64,000 nt of DNA from Gracilaria domingensis (GCA_022539475.1 VCMS01000329.1:1-64000), one strand, 5' to 3'. Shown: positions 19,768 through 32,144, counted from the stretch's first letter. Translations and numbers: made by a program. The notes: a model not told the origin generated them from the sequence alone.

Positions 19768-20430
19768 CTTGAGCGTGCCTTCTTAAGAATATGTTTAATG
19801 AATATTGTATCTTGTTTCGATCTTAGCGTCAACTCTGCTTCTTTGTTCCTGACTTTACGTTGTTACTTTCTCGTGAAACAGCGTTTGATGAAGTCATTGT
19901 ATCAACCCCTATATTTATGAAAACGTTGACGAAGCTTTACATGTGAGCTTTGCGTGTTGTTTAGCTCATTTCCTCAGCTACGCACTCTACATCATTGACT
20001 TTACGTCGGTACTCTTTTGGAGATTGCGCATGAGAGATTCATTATTGCAATGCCCAGATTATGATATGTTTTGCCTCTTCTACATTGTGTGGCTTATGTG
20101 ATAAGAAATACCAAGAGTAGAGAGACCAGTCTTGGTGCGTGCCCTCTACAGAATATTTTTGATCAATATGTGCTTGTTAGGATCATTGCCTCAACTTCCG
20201 CTTCGCTCCCCTGTTTTTGATTTCACGTTGCTACACTTTAAAAAAAAGAACTTGAGAGATTCAGTGTAGAAGTGCCAGGGTTTACAATAACTCTTAACTA
20301 TCGTTGCATCGTGAGCCTTTTAGCCGAGACGTACAAACGTCATGACTATCTACTTGTCTTTCCTTCATTAGCATCTGCTTCATCAATATTTTGTCCTGCT
20401 GCGATTACTGCTTAAACTCTAATTCTCCCA
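19768..20430. repeat. satellite segment right of the retroelement block
   Basis: The first ~141 bp (19,768-19,909) repeat 5,648-5,788 at about 96% identity. The following ~520 bp follow the monomer order of 4,340-4,860 at lower identity. This is what would come next in the array after 5,788, so the retroelement block appears to interrupt one continuous array. Homopolymer-type differences suggest imperfect base calling here. Confidence 0.75.
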
Positions 20431-20437
20431 AAGACAG

Positions 20438-20740
20438 ATGATGCCGGGCGCCAGTTTGTGCATGGACATTAAGCACTTGATGCCATTTATCGAGGCTTTA
20501 GAAAGATGGCGATCCCAAGAACGTTTTTGGTGGTTGTTTGGGATGTTGGAGACCCTCATGTTTGAAATTAGGGCAGAGATACTCGGAGTTGTAAGTTTTG
20601 TCTATTTGAGAGGATTGAGAAGGAGCATATTTGGATACGTCACTGCACAAAAGCACTTGCTTTCCCTTGAATTTCTCGAAGATGCGAATTCTTTACGTAC
20701 GAACGTTATGTTGATTGTATATGAGCCGTTGTATGTGTAG
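20438..20740 (+). CDS. hypothetical ORF
   Basis: A 100-codon ORF with no recognised domain, starting MMPGASLCMDIKHLMPF. It lies between satellite and the gap, in sequence whose base accuracy is doubtful. It could be a fragment of a larger gene. I give it little weight. Confidence 0.2.
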   Translation: MMPGASLCMDIKHLMPFIEALERWRSQERFWWLFGMLETLMFEIRAEILGVVSFVYLRGLRRSIFGYVTAQKHLLSLEFLEDANSLRTNVMLIVYEPLYV

Positions 20741-21669
20741 GGCGTTTCTAACTTTATGAAACCGTTCATGAGCGAAAACGAGAAGAAATCTTTTAAGATT
20801 TTGGTGACGATGTTGGTGCCATACAATTTTCATTCCAGGACAGACATTGCCTAAAAGCTTAGCAGGGACTTTGGAACTTGAAGCATATGAACACAAAAGG
20901 ACTGAGGCTGTAAGGAAGCAATTCTCCTCTTCGTAAGGAGAGGTATTAGCTTGTCGGCCGGGTTCTTATCTGTTCCTTGTTTAAGTCTTCTCGATGGTAA
21001 GTATTGAAGTACATGCCCGTATTTTCGACTCCACGACTACGCCAGATATTGTAATGACTATGACTACATGACTACAGCAATTCTGTAGTATTCACTTAAA
21101 ATAGTCATAGACTTTTCCTGATCTTTCACTGATACATAAGACAACCTGCACGCACCATGAGATAATCTAAAGAATAAAAGCTCTGCAGAGCAAACAATTA
21201 GAGCCCTCGTCGACTACAACATAGATACATGTAACAGAGTTAATCTTTGCCGACTTTTCAAGTTTACTTAGTTAGCCCAGTTCCACTGAATGGGGTAGCA
21301 AGAGCTGCAATATCTGCCAGGTCTCTTCTGCCTTCGTTGAAAGGCTTTTCAGTGATCCAGGTTGCCTCGAAGGCAATCAAAGGCAATCACTACTCTCCGG
21401 AACTCTAGAAATGACGGAGACTATCCACTTTGTTCATTCTGAGACAAAAAAGCATAAAGTATCACAGCAAACTTTGATGCATCTTAGAGCTACAGCATTT
21501 GCTGGACATTCATCAAAGTAGCTCGCAAAATTTTAGAGAGCTCTCTGTCCGAAACTGAGTAAAGTACCATTACCTTCGTCTCGATGCTTCTTGACTACTG
21601 TTCGACTACAGAGGCGACTACAGCCATATTAAGCATGACCACTTGACTTCTTAAAGCCGGTCAAATATC
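20741..21669. other. non-coding stretch left of the gap
   Basis: No supported gene or repeat family. A short run of imperfect gactac/gactatg repeats occurs near 21,035-21,080. Confidence 0.5.
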
Positions 21670-22491
21670 NNNNNNNNNNNNNNNNNNNNNNNNNNNNNNN
21701 NNNNNNNNNNNNNNNNNNNNNNNNNNNNNNNNNNNNNNNNNNNNNNNNNNNNNNNNNNNNNNNNNNNNNNNNNNNNNNNNNNNNNNNNNNNNNNNNNNNN
21801 NNNNNNNNNNNNNNNNNNNNNNNNNNNNNNNNNNNNNNNNNNNNNNNNNNNNNNNNNNNNNNNNNNNNNNNNNNNNNNNNNNNNNNNNNNNNNNNNNNNN
21901 NNNNNNNNNNNNNNNNNNNNNNNNNNNNNNNNNNNNNNNNNNNNNNNNNNNNNNNNNNNNNNNNNNNNNNNNNNNNNNNNNNNNNNNNNNNNNNNNNNNN
22001 NNNNNNNNNNNNNNNNNNNNNNNNNNNNNNNNNNNNNNNNNNNNNNNNNNNNNNNNNNNNNNNNNNNNNNNNNNNNNNNNNNNNNNNNNNNNNNNNNNNN
22101 NNNNNNNNNNNNNNNNNNNNNNNNNNNNNNNNNNNNNNNNNNNNNNNNNNNNNNNNNNNNNNNNNNNNNNNNNNNNNNNNNNNNNNNNNNNNNNNNNNNN
22201 NNNNNNNNNNNNNNNNNNNNNNNNNNNNNNNNNNNNNNNNNNNNNNNNNNNNNNNNNNNNNNNNNNNNNNNNNNNNNNNNNNNNNNNNNNNNNNNNNNNN
22301 NNNNNNNNNNNNNNNNNNNNNNNNNNNNNNNNNNNNNNNNNNNNNNNNNNNNNNNNNNNNNNNNNNNNNNNNNNNNNNNNNNNNNNNNNNNNNNNNNNNN
22401 NNNNNNNNNNNNNNNNNNNNNNNNNNNNNNNNNNNNNNNNNNNNNNNNNNNNNNNNNNNNNNNNNNNNNNNNNNNNNNNNNNNNNNNNNNN
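21670..22491. other. assembly gap (822 N)
   Basis: A run of 822 N. Apparent ORFs across it are artefacts. The true distance and even the orientation across the gap are not shown by the sequence. Confidence 1.
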
Positions 22492-23010
22492 GCACCAATC
22501 CGCTTGGCCTCACCAGTGGTGCTAGTCCGAAAGCCAATGGATCATGCAATTCTGCATCGATATCCGTCGTCTTAATCTCGGCACCGTCAAGGTGTATCCT
22601 AACCCCAGAATGGATAATTACATTGCTCACTTAGGGAGGGCTACATGTTCACTCGCCTTAGATGCCAATGGCTACTGGCAAGTTCCATCCGGCTTGAAGC
22701 GTGATTTCGCCAATCGATACTGCTCTATGCGCGCATTTGATGCCCTGTCCCCTAGAGTAAGCCGATACCTTTTGTGATTATCGATAGGTTTCTCTAAGCT
22801 GCGTACGGACAGTCCCGTTGAACGGATTACGGACCACCTGTTTGCACAAGCCCTTTGTCACCGACTGGTCTTTGTGTACCGCTCCACCTTTCCCGCTATT
22901 CATCACGATACACGGTTCACAGCTGCACGTCGAGTTGTTTCCAGGAGTTCTGTCGCGATTCCTGCAGTGTCAAGACATCATTTACGACCAACCTACCTGT
23001 GGAGCAACGC
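22492..23010 (+). pseudogene. degraded copy of element 2 RT-integrase fragment
   Basis: This mirrors 15,268-15,760 with many small indels: FCIDIRRLNLGTVK and LALDANGYWQV are readable, and integrase pieces appear in several frames. It shows that the right arm includes the element 2/element 1 junction. Confidence 0.75.
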
Positions 23011-24099
23011 TTTCCGCTATCGGTATGCATCAGGGGGCCCTCATTAATGACGATGGTACCGGATGACCCGGTGACGGAGGCTAATAATGAAACACAGTGT
23101 TCCCTCAATGACATTGTGTCCGTATTGTTGGGCCGAAATGGTTGGCTGGGCATCGTTACATAGCGCCTCTGACATCGCTGGATGGAACCCTAGGCTAGGT
23201 GTGATAGTACACTGGTAGAGACTGGCGAGTTGATATTGTGCCACGCCCGTGGGAAATACCCTGCACCCTGACAGTGGTCGTCCCCCGTGTATGATCCCGG
23301 GAGTGTGCATTGTAGAATACCGTAGTAGTAATAGTAAAGATGCTCGGTGATCTCACCCTGGAGCCTCCAAGTTAAATGGACAACTGCAGCTGACGTTTTC
23401 AAGTGAATCCTGTTCAGAATCGGGCGCTATAGTAGCTTGCTGCCTACGTAGATTACGACTCTAAACGTAGAGTGAACACGATTGGTATCGTACACTACCC
23501 CTCAGGTCACTAAGGAAGCACTGTCTTGCCATCCTGGATCTTTTGATTGTGGTACCGTCGCGTCGGTCTTTTGTTGTTTCTTGTTTTGTTTTTGTTGTTT
23601 AATTCTGGTTGTTGTCACTCTGTGAGTCTTGCGTTGCACTTGTCACCTGATTTCAGGTATCGCTTCCGCGCAAACTGTATTGAGTTATATTTTGGCTCCT
23701 TTGAGTGCGTCGCTCCGCTTGTGGACCTGGTTCACCGCTCATCGGCTGCCACTCTGGTCTCTCCGTTCAGCTCCGCTCCGGTGGTTTCTACCGTGAGCTT
23801 TCTCTCGTTTACACGGTCCCCTTCTCTCCTCTACTTCAGCTCGCTTGGAAGAGCTACCTCTGTAACGAATCTGCATGCGCAGTTCATCTAACTCACTACG
23901 ATCGTATCTCTCTCTATAACTCGTCCTCTCCCACCTCTCGTGCTTGTGTCGTTCTCCTCGAGCACGCGAGAGGTTCCTCAATCGCCTGAGTCTCCCTCCC
24001 ATAGCCGTGACAGAGGCAGACACGCGACCTATCCTTATGAGGTACACATTCCCCATTAGCCGTTCTCCACCACAGTGGTGACGGTTTCGTGGCCTCTGT

Positions 24100-26950
24100 A
24101 AGCAATTTATCAACGCCGACGGTCTGCGTCCTCTAGAAGCACCGGATTAGGACGCGCAGCCCACCCCGATAATGCCCATTGTCTGATTTCGGCTGTCTAT
24201 TGCAATTTGGACTCTCGGAAATCCTCTCGCTCGTGCTGAACTTACTAACGCCCCTCTAGGTTGTTACCATATATGAGCGGTTCTTGCCCATCCCACATGT
24301 GTGATTGTCCTCGGCTCTACGCCGTCTGAGTTCTCGTAAGTAGTATCCCGAGCCTCAGTTGACGTCCTCACTCTGCTCATTATGCCGCGCTCCACGCGCG
24401 ATCCTCGCGCGCATCATGTAAGTGAACAATCAGAGTCGCACTGTTCCACGTCCAAATACAGCTCCTCCGCAGCCTCCGTCGCGGTGTATCGCCGTTCGAC
24501 GGACAATCGGTCTCGACCTGAAGTAATCGTGAAAAACTCCGAGAGCCCGACGCCGACCAATTGGCAATCCCACAGGAAGTGTGTGATGACGATTCTCCCT
24601 TCGCAAGGCCTGTCATACCCGCAGACCAGAGAGCGAGGTAGTGCGAGTCTGATAAGCATTACCCTATCCGCACACGCCAGGGACCTTGCAACTCTGCAGG
24701 GACGCTCAAATCCTGAACGGCGCCACGTCGCTCATCGCGTAATGCAGCACCACTATCCCTAACAGTGCGCAGTTCTGTTCGTAGGCACATGCCGTGTACG
24801 ACAACGACGCTACTTATAAACTCCTTAGATACAGTGCAACTCTCCGAGCTGTCGCTAGAGAGTGTCCTCCTAGACACGCGCGACGAGGATGATTCACTAG
24901 TTCGATCTCTCCACAAGTGCTACGTTACTAGTTATATACCTCTTGCTCCGACAAGAGAGGAACCCGTAACCGCCATGGAGCCGAGTCCATGCACGTTTGG
25001 ATACCTCGAAGCCACTATTAGCATGGAAGAGGAGACAGAAGCCTCCGAGCGGAAATCGTTCGGATGCCGGAAAGTTCCCTTCGTAGATCTATAAGGAGGG
25101 GCCGTCGAAATTCCGATGAAGGAATCTCGTAATTATTCGGATGTGTCTGACTCCGTCTCCGGAAGTCGTTCTCTGGACAGACTGCAGTCATCGTCGTCAT
25201 TCTCCGATTCCTCGGATGATTAGCCGCCGCCGGGCTTTCCCGTTCGTCGAAAGTCACGTCTAAATGCTACCTGTTACCTCTCAAAGCCTATCGGCAGTCG
25301 GAAGGAGGAGAGAAGCATTATGGCTGAACAGCGAGCAGCTTGAACTAGGCCTCATCCAAGTCATACCTAACACGTCAGTCGTGGCTCTGTGTCTACTCAT
25401 GCGCAGTCTGGATTACGACCTTGCTACGATCACGGCCTCGCTGAGAGCGGACCTACGAGTCGACCAAGAGGAAACACTGGAAAAGATTAGGATTGATAAA
25501 TCACCCGAGCTCGGCGGCCGTTAGTCTACAACTCACCACGGTGTCATAGAGCATGTTACAAGAAGACCTTTTCGCCCTCACACGGGATCCCTAGTCACGC
25601 AAAGCCGATAAATACACATCATGAGTGAGAGACAAGCCTGTACCATACCCTCCACGGATTCCACCTCACCGGATCTGGTCACCCGGCAGAATCAATTCTT
25701 ATCCGTTCCGCGGGATCGTCGAGAGCCTCGCGAACAAGGAGGAGTTACGTGTTGGCCTGAAGCAGTACACTACCTTTTACGGTCATACGCTACTGGTCAC
25801 GCCATTCAAAAGGCTACGTCAGCCCTGAGGATACGAAACAACGTCCGGGGAGAAACGGAAACCGCTTACTCAACGCCCTGAATAAGGCTTTCCACCGCTG
25901 TGGTAATGTTCATCCGTCTGGAGAGAGATGTTCCATGTTCGTGGATGGTTGGATCCCCAAATACGGGCACTGGTAGCCCGATATCGGGAGGATAATAGAA
26001 AGATGACCTACCTTGAATTAGTACAATACGCCCAAGCCGAAGGGGAAACGCTCCGAGCTCGGCGGCCCTCTAGGTCAAAGCCTCGTAAGGTACTATCGCT
26101 GAGGAATCTGACTATTCATCCGCCCAATGCAATGCGAACGACTCCCATTTGGATCATGACAACATCAACCTCGTGGCTAGCAACCCCGACTCAGTTAGTA
26201 CTTCGGAACTACCGTCCACGTCAGCTCCGTCATCGGAGACTGACCCTGCATTTTATGCACAGGGACAGCGAGTGCCCGCAGCACCTATTCCTTATGGAGG
26301 TCATGGGATGAGATTCAGTCGCCCAGGATGGAGGGAAAATAACCTGCAGGGTCGTGTGGACAGAGGTCCGCAAGACCAACCAACCTCAGTTATCTGCTAC
26401 GAGTGTTACCAATTTGGGCAATCTCGAGCAGTGTACACTCCCAGCACGGGAAAGATTGAGAATTATCGCTCAGTTCGAGTCCCTCTCGCCAGAGAATCAA
26501 GCTCGTGTGCCGAGAACTTCCTATGAAGGCGCGAAGCACGCGATGGCTGTCCACCTGAGTGGAGGATCAAATATTGGTCAGGCCGCCCACACGGCAGCCC
26601 AGAACATGGTGGGAAAATTCGAACCCGCGAACGGTCATCAGCATGATGCCCAGGATGGCAACCGCCCCCAACAGGGGGTCCTGCTCCGAAAACCTAAACT
26701 TGGGAGTCTCCCCTGTGGAGGATCGTCTTCTAAGCTGAAGTTGAAGACGCCCGAGGCGCCTCCGCTTCACTCCCCGGCTGTTAGAATCCTGAAGAGGAAG
26801 ATGGCTGCCACAGACGTGGATTCAGAACACTGTGGTGTTCTTCGTCGCCCGTGGGTACGGTCCCGAAATCTCCGTGCGCCGTATAGAATCCTGGTAATGG
26901 CCAAGAGGAACTACAAGGTATATGTTGACCTTGACCTGTCCATCCAATTC
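24100..26950 (+). pseudogene. gag of element 1, right copy, error-rich
   Basis: Recognisable pieces of the left gag appear in all three frames, for example EATISMEEETEASER near 25,030, IRALVARYREDNRK near 25,970 and ENNLQGRVDRGPQDQP near 26,340. The zinc knuckle near 26,390-26,440 has two one-base losses. Upstream of about 25,900 the frame breaks every few dozen bases. The spacing of breaks looks like sequencing error more than decay. Confidence 0.85.
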
Positions 26951-27083
26951 AGGTTAGGCAATTAGCTGTCCTAGATACAGGAGCTGCTCCTAACGTAATC
27001 AACAAGAAGTTAATTCCGCCCGCTCTTCGGGAACGATCCGTTTCGGCCCTGCCCTAAACCTCGCCGACGCGAACAATAATTCG

Positions 27084-28655
27084 TTGAGAACGGCTGGTTA
27101 CATTACACTCCTTGTACGAATAGAAACTTGTTTGGTACAACTTAACTTTGTCGTCTGCGACTCATTGTCTGCCCCGATTATCCTCGGTTGTGATTTTTGT
27201 GATCGCTTCGTGGGAGCTATCCGCCCGCGGAAACGCCAAGTGGAAATGGAAGACGGATCAGTCCTGCAGATTGTTCGGAAACCGCTGCGAGCCGCAACCC
27301 GGACACATGTGCCGCTACCAGCTGCGCAGCAAGCCTCCAACGATGGCATGGTGTCGACCAAGCTACACGTCTCGAAGGCAGTGCAGCTGCCACCAGAGTC
27401 CCAGGTATGGATCTATGACACCAACAAACAATGGGGTCTCCACACAGTACAACCGTTGCCGGCTTTATATGAACAACGCCAAATCGCTCTTGCGAATGGA
27501 GTGCTAACTATTCAACCAGATCGACACTTCAAGGTTATGGTCGCCAATTTTGGAAAGTCTACTGAGTGCCTAGTAAAGAACCAAGTGATTGGTACAGTGC
27601 TGCCACACCCGACGGCGGTCGTCCCAACGAAGATACATATCGCAAAGGTTCTCGGAGTGTCAGACCCTAAGGAGGGGGAGGAGAGCACTGAATTGCGAGT
27701 TAGTGAAGCCGTGGACACGGAGGAAACCGAAAAGGACTTGGGTCAGAACAATCCGAAACCTTTGGAGGTTAGTTCTGTGCCACCTGGCAGTGACTTGAAG
27801 GACCCTGTTGAGGAATTGATGAAGCTCGATTTGGAGCATGTACCGGAATCCCATCGGGAGAAGCTTCGCGAGATGCTGCGAGAATTCACTCCCATGTGGG
27901 ACGGAAATCTAGGAGCAATTGGAGTAACTGAGCATTGTATTGACTTGCTTCCGAATACTCGGCCGATTGCGCAACACCCCTATCGGGCCGGACCGAAGGC
28001 TCGGGAGGAAGAGAAGTCTCAAGCTGAGAAGATGTTGAGGGCTGGCGTTATTGAGGCCGCTCAATCCCCTTGGGCGTCACCAGTAGTGTTAGTTCCGAAA
28101 CCGGATGGATCGTGGAGATTTTGTATCGATTACCGAAAGTTGAATGTGGTGACAGTGAAAGATGTATATCAGATACCCCGGTTGGACGAATATATCGATT
28201 CTCTTGGGAGCGCGAACGTGTTCACCACCCTTGACGCCAACTGGGGATATTGGCAGGTTCCCATCAGGGAGAAAGACCGGGATAAGACGGCGTTCGTATG
28301 CCACCAAGGCCTATACCGCTTCCGGAGAATGCCCTTTGGGTTAACTAATGCACCCGCCACTTTTCAGCGTGCGGTTGATATCCTGTTAGCACGATTTAAG
28401 TGGACCACATGTTTGGTGTATCTGGACGATATCGTCGTTTTTTCCAACAATCTGGATGATCATCTAGCCCATGTTCGGGATGTCATGAGAGTACTGCGTG
28501 ATGCAGGCATCACCCTAAAACTCAAGAAGTGCGAGTTCTTCACCGAATCGGTTAAGTATCTGGGTCACATAATCCGTCCCGGAAAACTCTCAGTCGATGA
28601 GGTACGGGTCAAATCCTTGAAAGAGGCTAAGCACCCAAGGACTCAAACAGAGTAG
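27084..28655 (+). CDS. protease-reverse transcriptase ORF of element 1 (right copy)
   Basis: A 523-codon ORF identical in protein to the left copy over its length. It includes protease-proximal IILGCDFCDRF and all RT motifs up to YLDD and VKYLGHIIRPG, ending at the same TAG. It starts later than the left ORF because one-base losses near 26,951 and 27,029 shift the frame across the protease active site (LDTGA is readable upstream in another frame). Confidence 0.88.
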   Translation: MRTAGYITLLVRIETCLVQLNFVVCDSLSAPIILGCDFCDRFVGAIRPRKRQVEMEDGSVLQIVRKPLRAATRTHVPLPAAQQASNDGMVSTKLHVSKAVQLPPESQVWIYDTNKQWGLHTVQPLPALYEQRQIALANGVLTIQPDRHFKVMVANFGKSTECLVKNQVIGTVLPHPTAVVPTKIHIAKVLGVSDPKEGEESTELRVSEAVDTEETEKDLGQNNPKPLEVSSVPPGSDLKDPVEELMKLDLEHVPESHREKLREMLREFTPMWDGNLGAIGVTEHCIDLLPNTRPIAQHPYRAGPKAREEEKSQAEKMLRAGVIEAAQSPWASPVVLVPKPDGSWRFCIDYRKLNVVTVKDVYQIPRLDEYIDSLGSANVFTTLDANWGYWQVPIREKDRDKTAFVCHQGLYRFRRMPFGLTNAPATFQRAVDILLARFKWTTCLVYLDDIVVFSNNLDDHLAHVRDVMRVLRDAGITLKLKKCEFFTESVKYLGHIIRPGKLSVDEVRVKSLKEAKHPRTQTE

Positions 28656-29109
28656 CGATCCTTCTTAGGACTGTGTAACGTATACCGACGTTTCGTTCCG
28701 AACTTTGCGGACATTGCTTCACCATTGAATAAGCTCCTTACGAAAGGAAAACCTGTTGAATTGGACCCCTTTGGAGGTGCAGAGGCCTCCGCTTTTACCG
28801 CATTGGTCGACGCCGTAACGTCGCCGCCAGTTTTGGCTCTCTCCAAACCTGGGTTACCTTATGAAGTCGATACCGACGCTAGCGCGAATCAGGTTGGGTG
28901 TGCTTTGTTTCAAACCGACGAGACCGGGAAACGACAGCCTATTGGGTACTGGTCGAGATCGCTGAACGTCCACGAAGGGAATGAATTACTCGGTGTCTGA
29001 CAAGGAATGTCTTGCCGTGGTCTGGGCATTGTTCACTCTCAGACCATATTTGATGGGAACTCACTTTAGGGTGCACACTAACCACAAGTGCTTCCGTTGG
29101 CTCATGTAA
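28653..29109 (+). pseudogene. broken RNase H region of element 1 (right copy)
   Basis: The same TAG, frame change and TAA as at 9,510-9,966, with the DTDAS motif between (frame open 28,725-29,000). Identical lesions in both copies place the duplication after inactivation. Confidence 0.85.
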
Positions 29110-29130
29110 ATCACCGAACCATCGGGACGT

Positions 29131-31179
29131 TTGATGCGTTGGAGGCTCCGACTGTCGGAATTCGACTTCGAAGTCGTGTACAAGAAAGGTTCTCTCAACC
29201 TCCAGGCGGACGCCCTATCCCGTTTGGGCACAGCAGCTGAAGCCGAGCCTACCGAGGACGCTGATATCCCATGTTTTATGGTTGGTGACCTCGATGGGAG
29301 CATAGAAATCCTGTCGGATGACGTGTGTGACGACATCCTCGCCACAAGAACCGCTGAACCGGGTGCCGGGTCATTCATACCCATCACGCACGAGGAGATG
29401 ATATGGGAACAGCAGACAGATCCCTTCCGTACCCAGGTACGAGCCCGTCTGAACGGTGGATATCACTTACCGTTTCAAGTGAAGGATCAAGGCTACCTAG
29501 TAAGGAAGGTGTCAACAAACCCACAAATAGTGGTACCGCACTCCTTGCAGAGCCGCGTTCTTCATCTCTCTCACTACGTGAAGTTGGGAGCCCACCCGGG
29601 AGGAAGAAAGTTGTATCTCACACTGAGAAGGGATTTTTACTGGCCGGCAATGGCATTTGACTGTTATGCAGTACGCCGATCCTGTCAGGAATGCGCTAAG
29701 AACGACATCAAACTGAGGAAGCACTCCAAGAAGTTAAAGCTGTTTCCCGCAACGGCGCCGCTCGAGTCTGTCGCCATTGACATTCTAGGCGAATTGATCA
29801 AAAGCTCGCAAGGGAATCAATACCTCCTGGTGATTACCGATCGCTTCTCGAAGCTGGCACGGACCGTGCCGCTTAAGCGGATAACCGCTGCCGCCGTGGC
29901 TCAGGCGTTTGTTACCCACTCGGTCTATGTCTATGGACCACCGGTACATTTACTCTCCGACAACGGCCCTCAGTTTACGTCAAACTTCTTTCAAGACGTG
30001 TGTCGCATCCTGGATATTAGGAATCCGTTTACAACAACGTACCAACTCCAAACTAATGGTCAAGCAGAGAGATTTAACCGAACCATTCTTGGTGCATTGA
30101 GATCCTACGTTGCGGAACACCCCAAGACTTGGGATCTGTACACTGACGCAATCACATATGCGTATAATACCCAAGTACACCGGGTTACGTCTTTGTCCCC
30201 TTTTGAGTTGGTTCTGTCAAGGAGACTACGTCCCCTTGCCATTGAGGCACAGCCAACTATGTACGAATACTCGACACCGAGGTTACATCGCGATGCGTGG
30301 AAGAATTGGTTAACCATGATGGTGCCTACTGCTAAACGCTCTATGGAGAAGGCTCAACTCGCTTACAAGCGCAATTTCGATAGTCAAATTTGCAGGCCAC
30401 TACCGCAGCTGCGGGCTGGTGAATACGTGTTCCTCAGGAAGGAGTACTATAATCCTGAGAAGGAGAAGCGGCATAAGCTCTCTCCGATCGCCAGTGGCCC
30501 CTGTCGGGTAGTATCCGTACAGGAGACGACCGTCGTGCTCGATATCGATAATCAGCACGAGCGGGTATCGCGAGATCGAGTGTATCGCACCCCAAGCCCT
30601 ATCCAGGAAGTTACTACAAGTACCGGAAATGGCTCACCGCCGAACCAACAAACCGAAAAATCGCGTGCTACCGCGAACCGCCCTTCGGTTTTGCCCCACC
30701 CGCAGCGCGGTCTCTCCGACTTGCCTAGTACAACAGAGTTACTCAAGGATAACCCCGGACTCTCACGGGTTACACCTACACCCTCTACCGAGTTGTATGA
30801 GATTCACCCCCCGTCTACGGTATATGCGCCAAATACGGAAGCCGTATCGCACCCTAAGGAGGGGGAGGACAGTGTAGATCGCGCTCCGGTTGCTCCGGCG
30901 TCCGCTGGACCTAACCAAGGTGTTGAATCTCAGAGTGAGACAGAATCCCGCGCTGGGAATGATCGCGCTGGCGCTGAGTCTCGTACACCCGAGACCTTGG
31001 CGAGAAATGAAGTTGGAAGAAGTGAAGAATCCCCCGCAGGGAGCGCTACAGCTAAGAAGGCTAGTGGCCCCGTTGGGACGCAATCCGAGTCGTTGGAGCG
31101 TACTGTATCTCGCTCGCGCGAACGCACTGTCTCCGCCGACCCGTTCGTGGGACGAGGCGACATGGAGAGCGATGCATAG
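29131..31179 (+). CDS. RNase H end plus integrase ORF of element 1 (right copy)
   Basis: 682 codons, the mirror of 7,440-9,488. It has the same HHCC and DDE motifs and tail. It has Thr where the left copy has Lys after IRNPF. Thr matches the same motif in element 2 (NLFTTTY), so the left copy carries the derived base. Confidence 0.9.
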   Translation: MMRWRLRLSEFDFEVVYKKGSLNLQADALSRLGTAAEAEPTEDADIPCFMVGDLDGSIEILSDDVCDDILATRTAEPGAGSFIPITHEEMIWEQQTDPFRTQVRARLNGGYHLPFQVKDQGYLVRKVSTNPQIVVPHSLQSRVLHLSHYVKLGAHPGGRKLYLTLRRDFYWPAMAFDCYAVRRSCQECAKNDIKLRKHSKKLKLFPATAPLESVAIDILGELIKSSQGNQYLLVITDRFSKLARTVPLKRITAAAVAQAFVTHSVYVYGPPVHLLSDNGPQFTSNFFQDVCRILDIRNPFTTTYQLQTNGQAERFNRTILGALRSYVAEHPKTWDLYTDAITYAYNTQVHRVTSLSPFELVLSRRLRPLAIEAQPTMYEYSTPRLHRDAWKNWLTMMVPTAKRSMEKAQLAYKRNFDSQICRPLPQLRAGEYVFLRKEYYNPEKEKRHKLSPIASGPCRVVSVQETTVVLDIDNQHERVSRDRVYRTPSPIQEVTTSTGNGSPPNQQTEKSRATANRPSVLPHPQRGLSDLPSTTELLKDNPGLSRVTPTPSTELYEIHPPSTVYAPNTEAVSHPKEGEDSVDRAPVAPASAGPNQGVESQSETESRAGNDRAGAESRTPETLARNEVGRSEESPAGSATAKKASGPVGTQSESLERTVSRSRERTVSADPFVGRGDMESDA

Positions 31180-31763
31180 CCCACCTGGGAACAGCCCATA
31201 GCGGCAGGAGGAAGGAAAGATGAATCCATGAGGATTATACTGGAAAGCCTGAAGGAGGAAGTAGTCAAGACCCCTGAAGGGCACGCTGGAGCACACGGAA
31301 CATGCCGAGGTGCTGGACCCGTAAGCACGGTGAACGGCACCACATCCAGTACGCATGTGCAGCCCGACGGCGAGAGATTCGAGATTACCTGCTGTAAGCA
31401 TACGCCATTGCTGGAGGATAGTGCACGTTGCTTGGCAACCGCCGGCTGGCGGGCCTGACACTGTAAATACCGTTCACGGGACCTGTGGCGCGCACGCGCG
31501 CCCGGGTGCGCCCAAATATCCAATGAAAATGGAGTGCACCGCAGGTCATGCGCCATGGCCCGACGTTCCGCCGCCCTCTGCAGGGAGTGCAGTACGCCAC
31601 TCCTCCGTCACAACGGCTCTCCCGCAACAAATGTGAAGGTATTGCCGCTTCACGGACGCGACCGTTCGTCGATTAGTAGCCCGTTTGGGATAGAGAAGAG
31701 TTTGCCGGAAACCGGAGATCGAGAGCTTTCGATTGAGCTCAGTTTTGAGGCAATTGGACGCCG

Positions 31764-32144
31764 GTGTCGGGAGTTAGCGCACTTCGTCGCGACGGCCTGA
31801 AGACACTACGGACCACACGTCCTCCGCCCCGAGAACCGGTTCGAAACCCGAAGGAACCACTACCCCGCCTGGGTTTTGCCCATTGTCACTCCCTGATGTC
31901 GGGTAAGGACAAGGAAGAAGCCGAAGATGGCGTATACCCACAAGAATTCGTGTTAGATCGTATCGTGGAACACAAGGAAAGCCCCGAAGGGAAACTATTG
32001 TATAGAATCCGTTGGTACGGCTATCCGCCTGACGAGGACACTTGGGAGCCAATTGAACACCTCCCTAGGTCCAAGGTCATGTCGTATCACCGCCGTACTC
32101 GGACGCCATTGCCTCCAACATTGGATAACGCGATGGTCGGGTAG
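31764..32144 (+). CDS. chromodomain ORF of element 1 (right copy)
   Basis: A 126-codon mirror of 6,475-6,855 with an identical protein, including LLYRIRWYGYPPDEDTWEP. Comments on the left copy apply. Confidence 0.85.
   Translation: MSGVSALRRDGLKTLRTTRPPPREPVRNPKEPLPRLGFAHCHSLMSGKDKEEAEDGVYPQEFVLDRIVEHKESPEGKLLYRIRWYGYPPDEDTWEPIEHLPRSKVMSYHRRTRTPLPPTLDNAMVG

Noticed and set aside
21629-22630. A 333-codon ORF
   Set aside because: It is almost entirely N.
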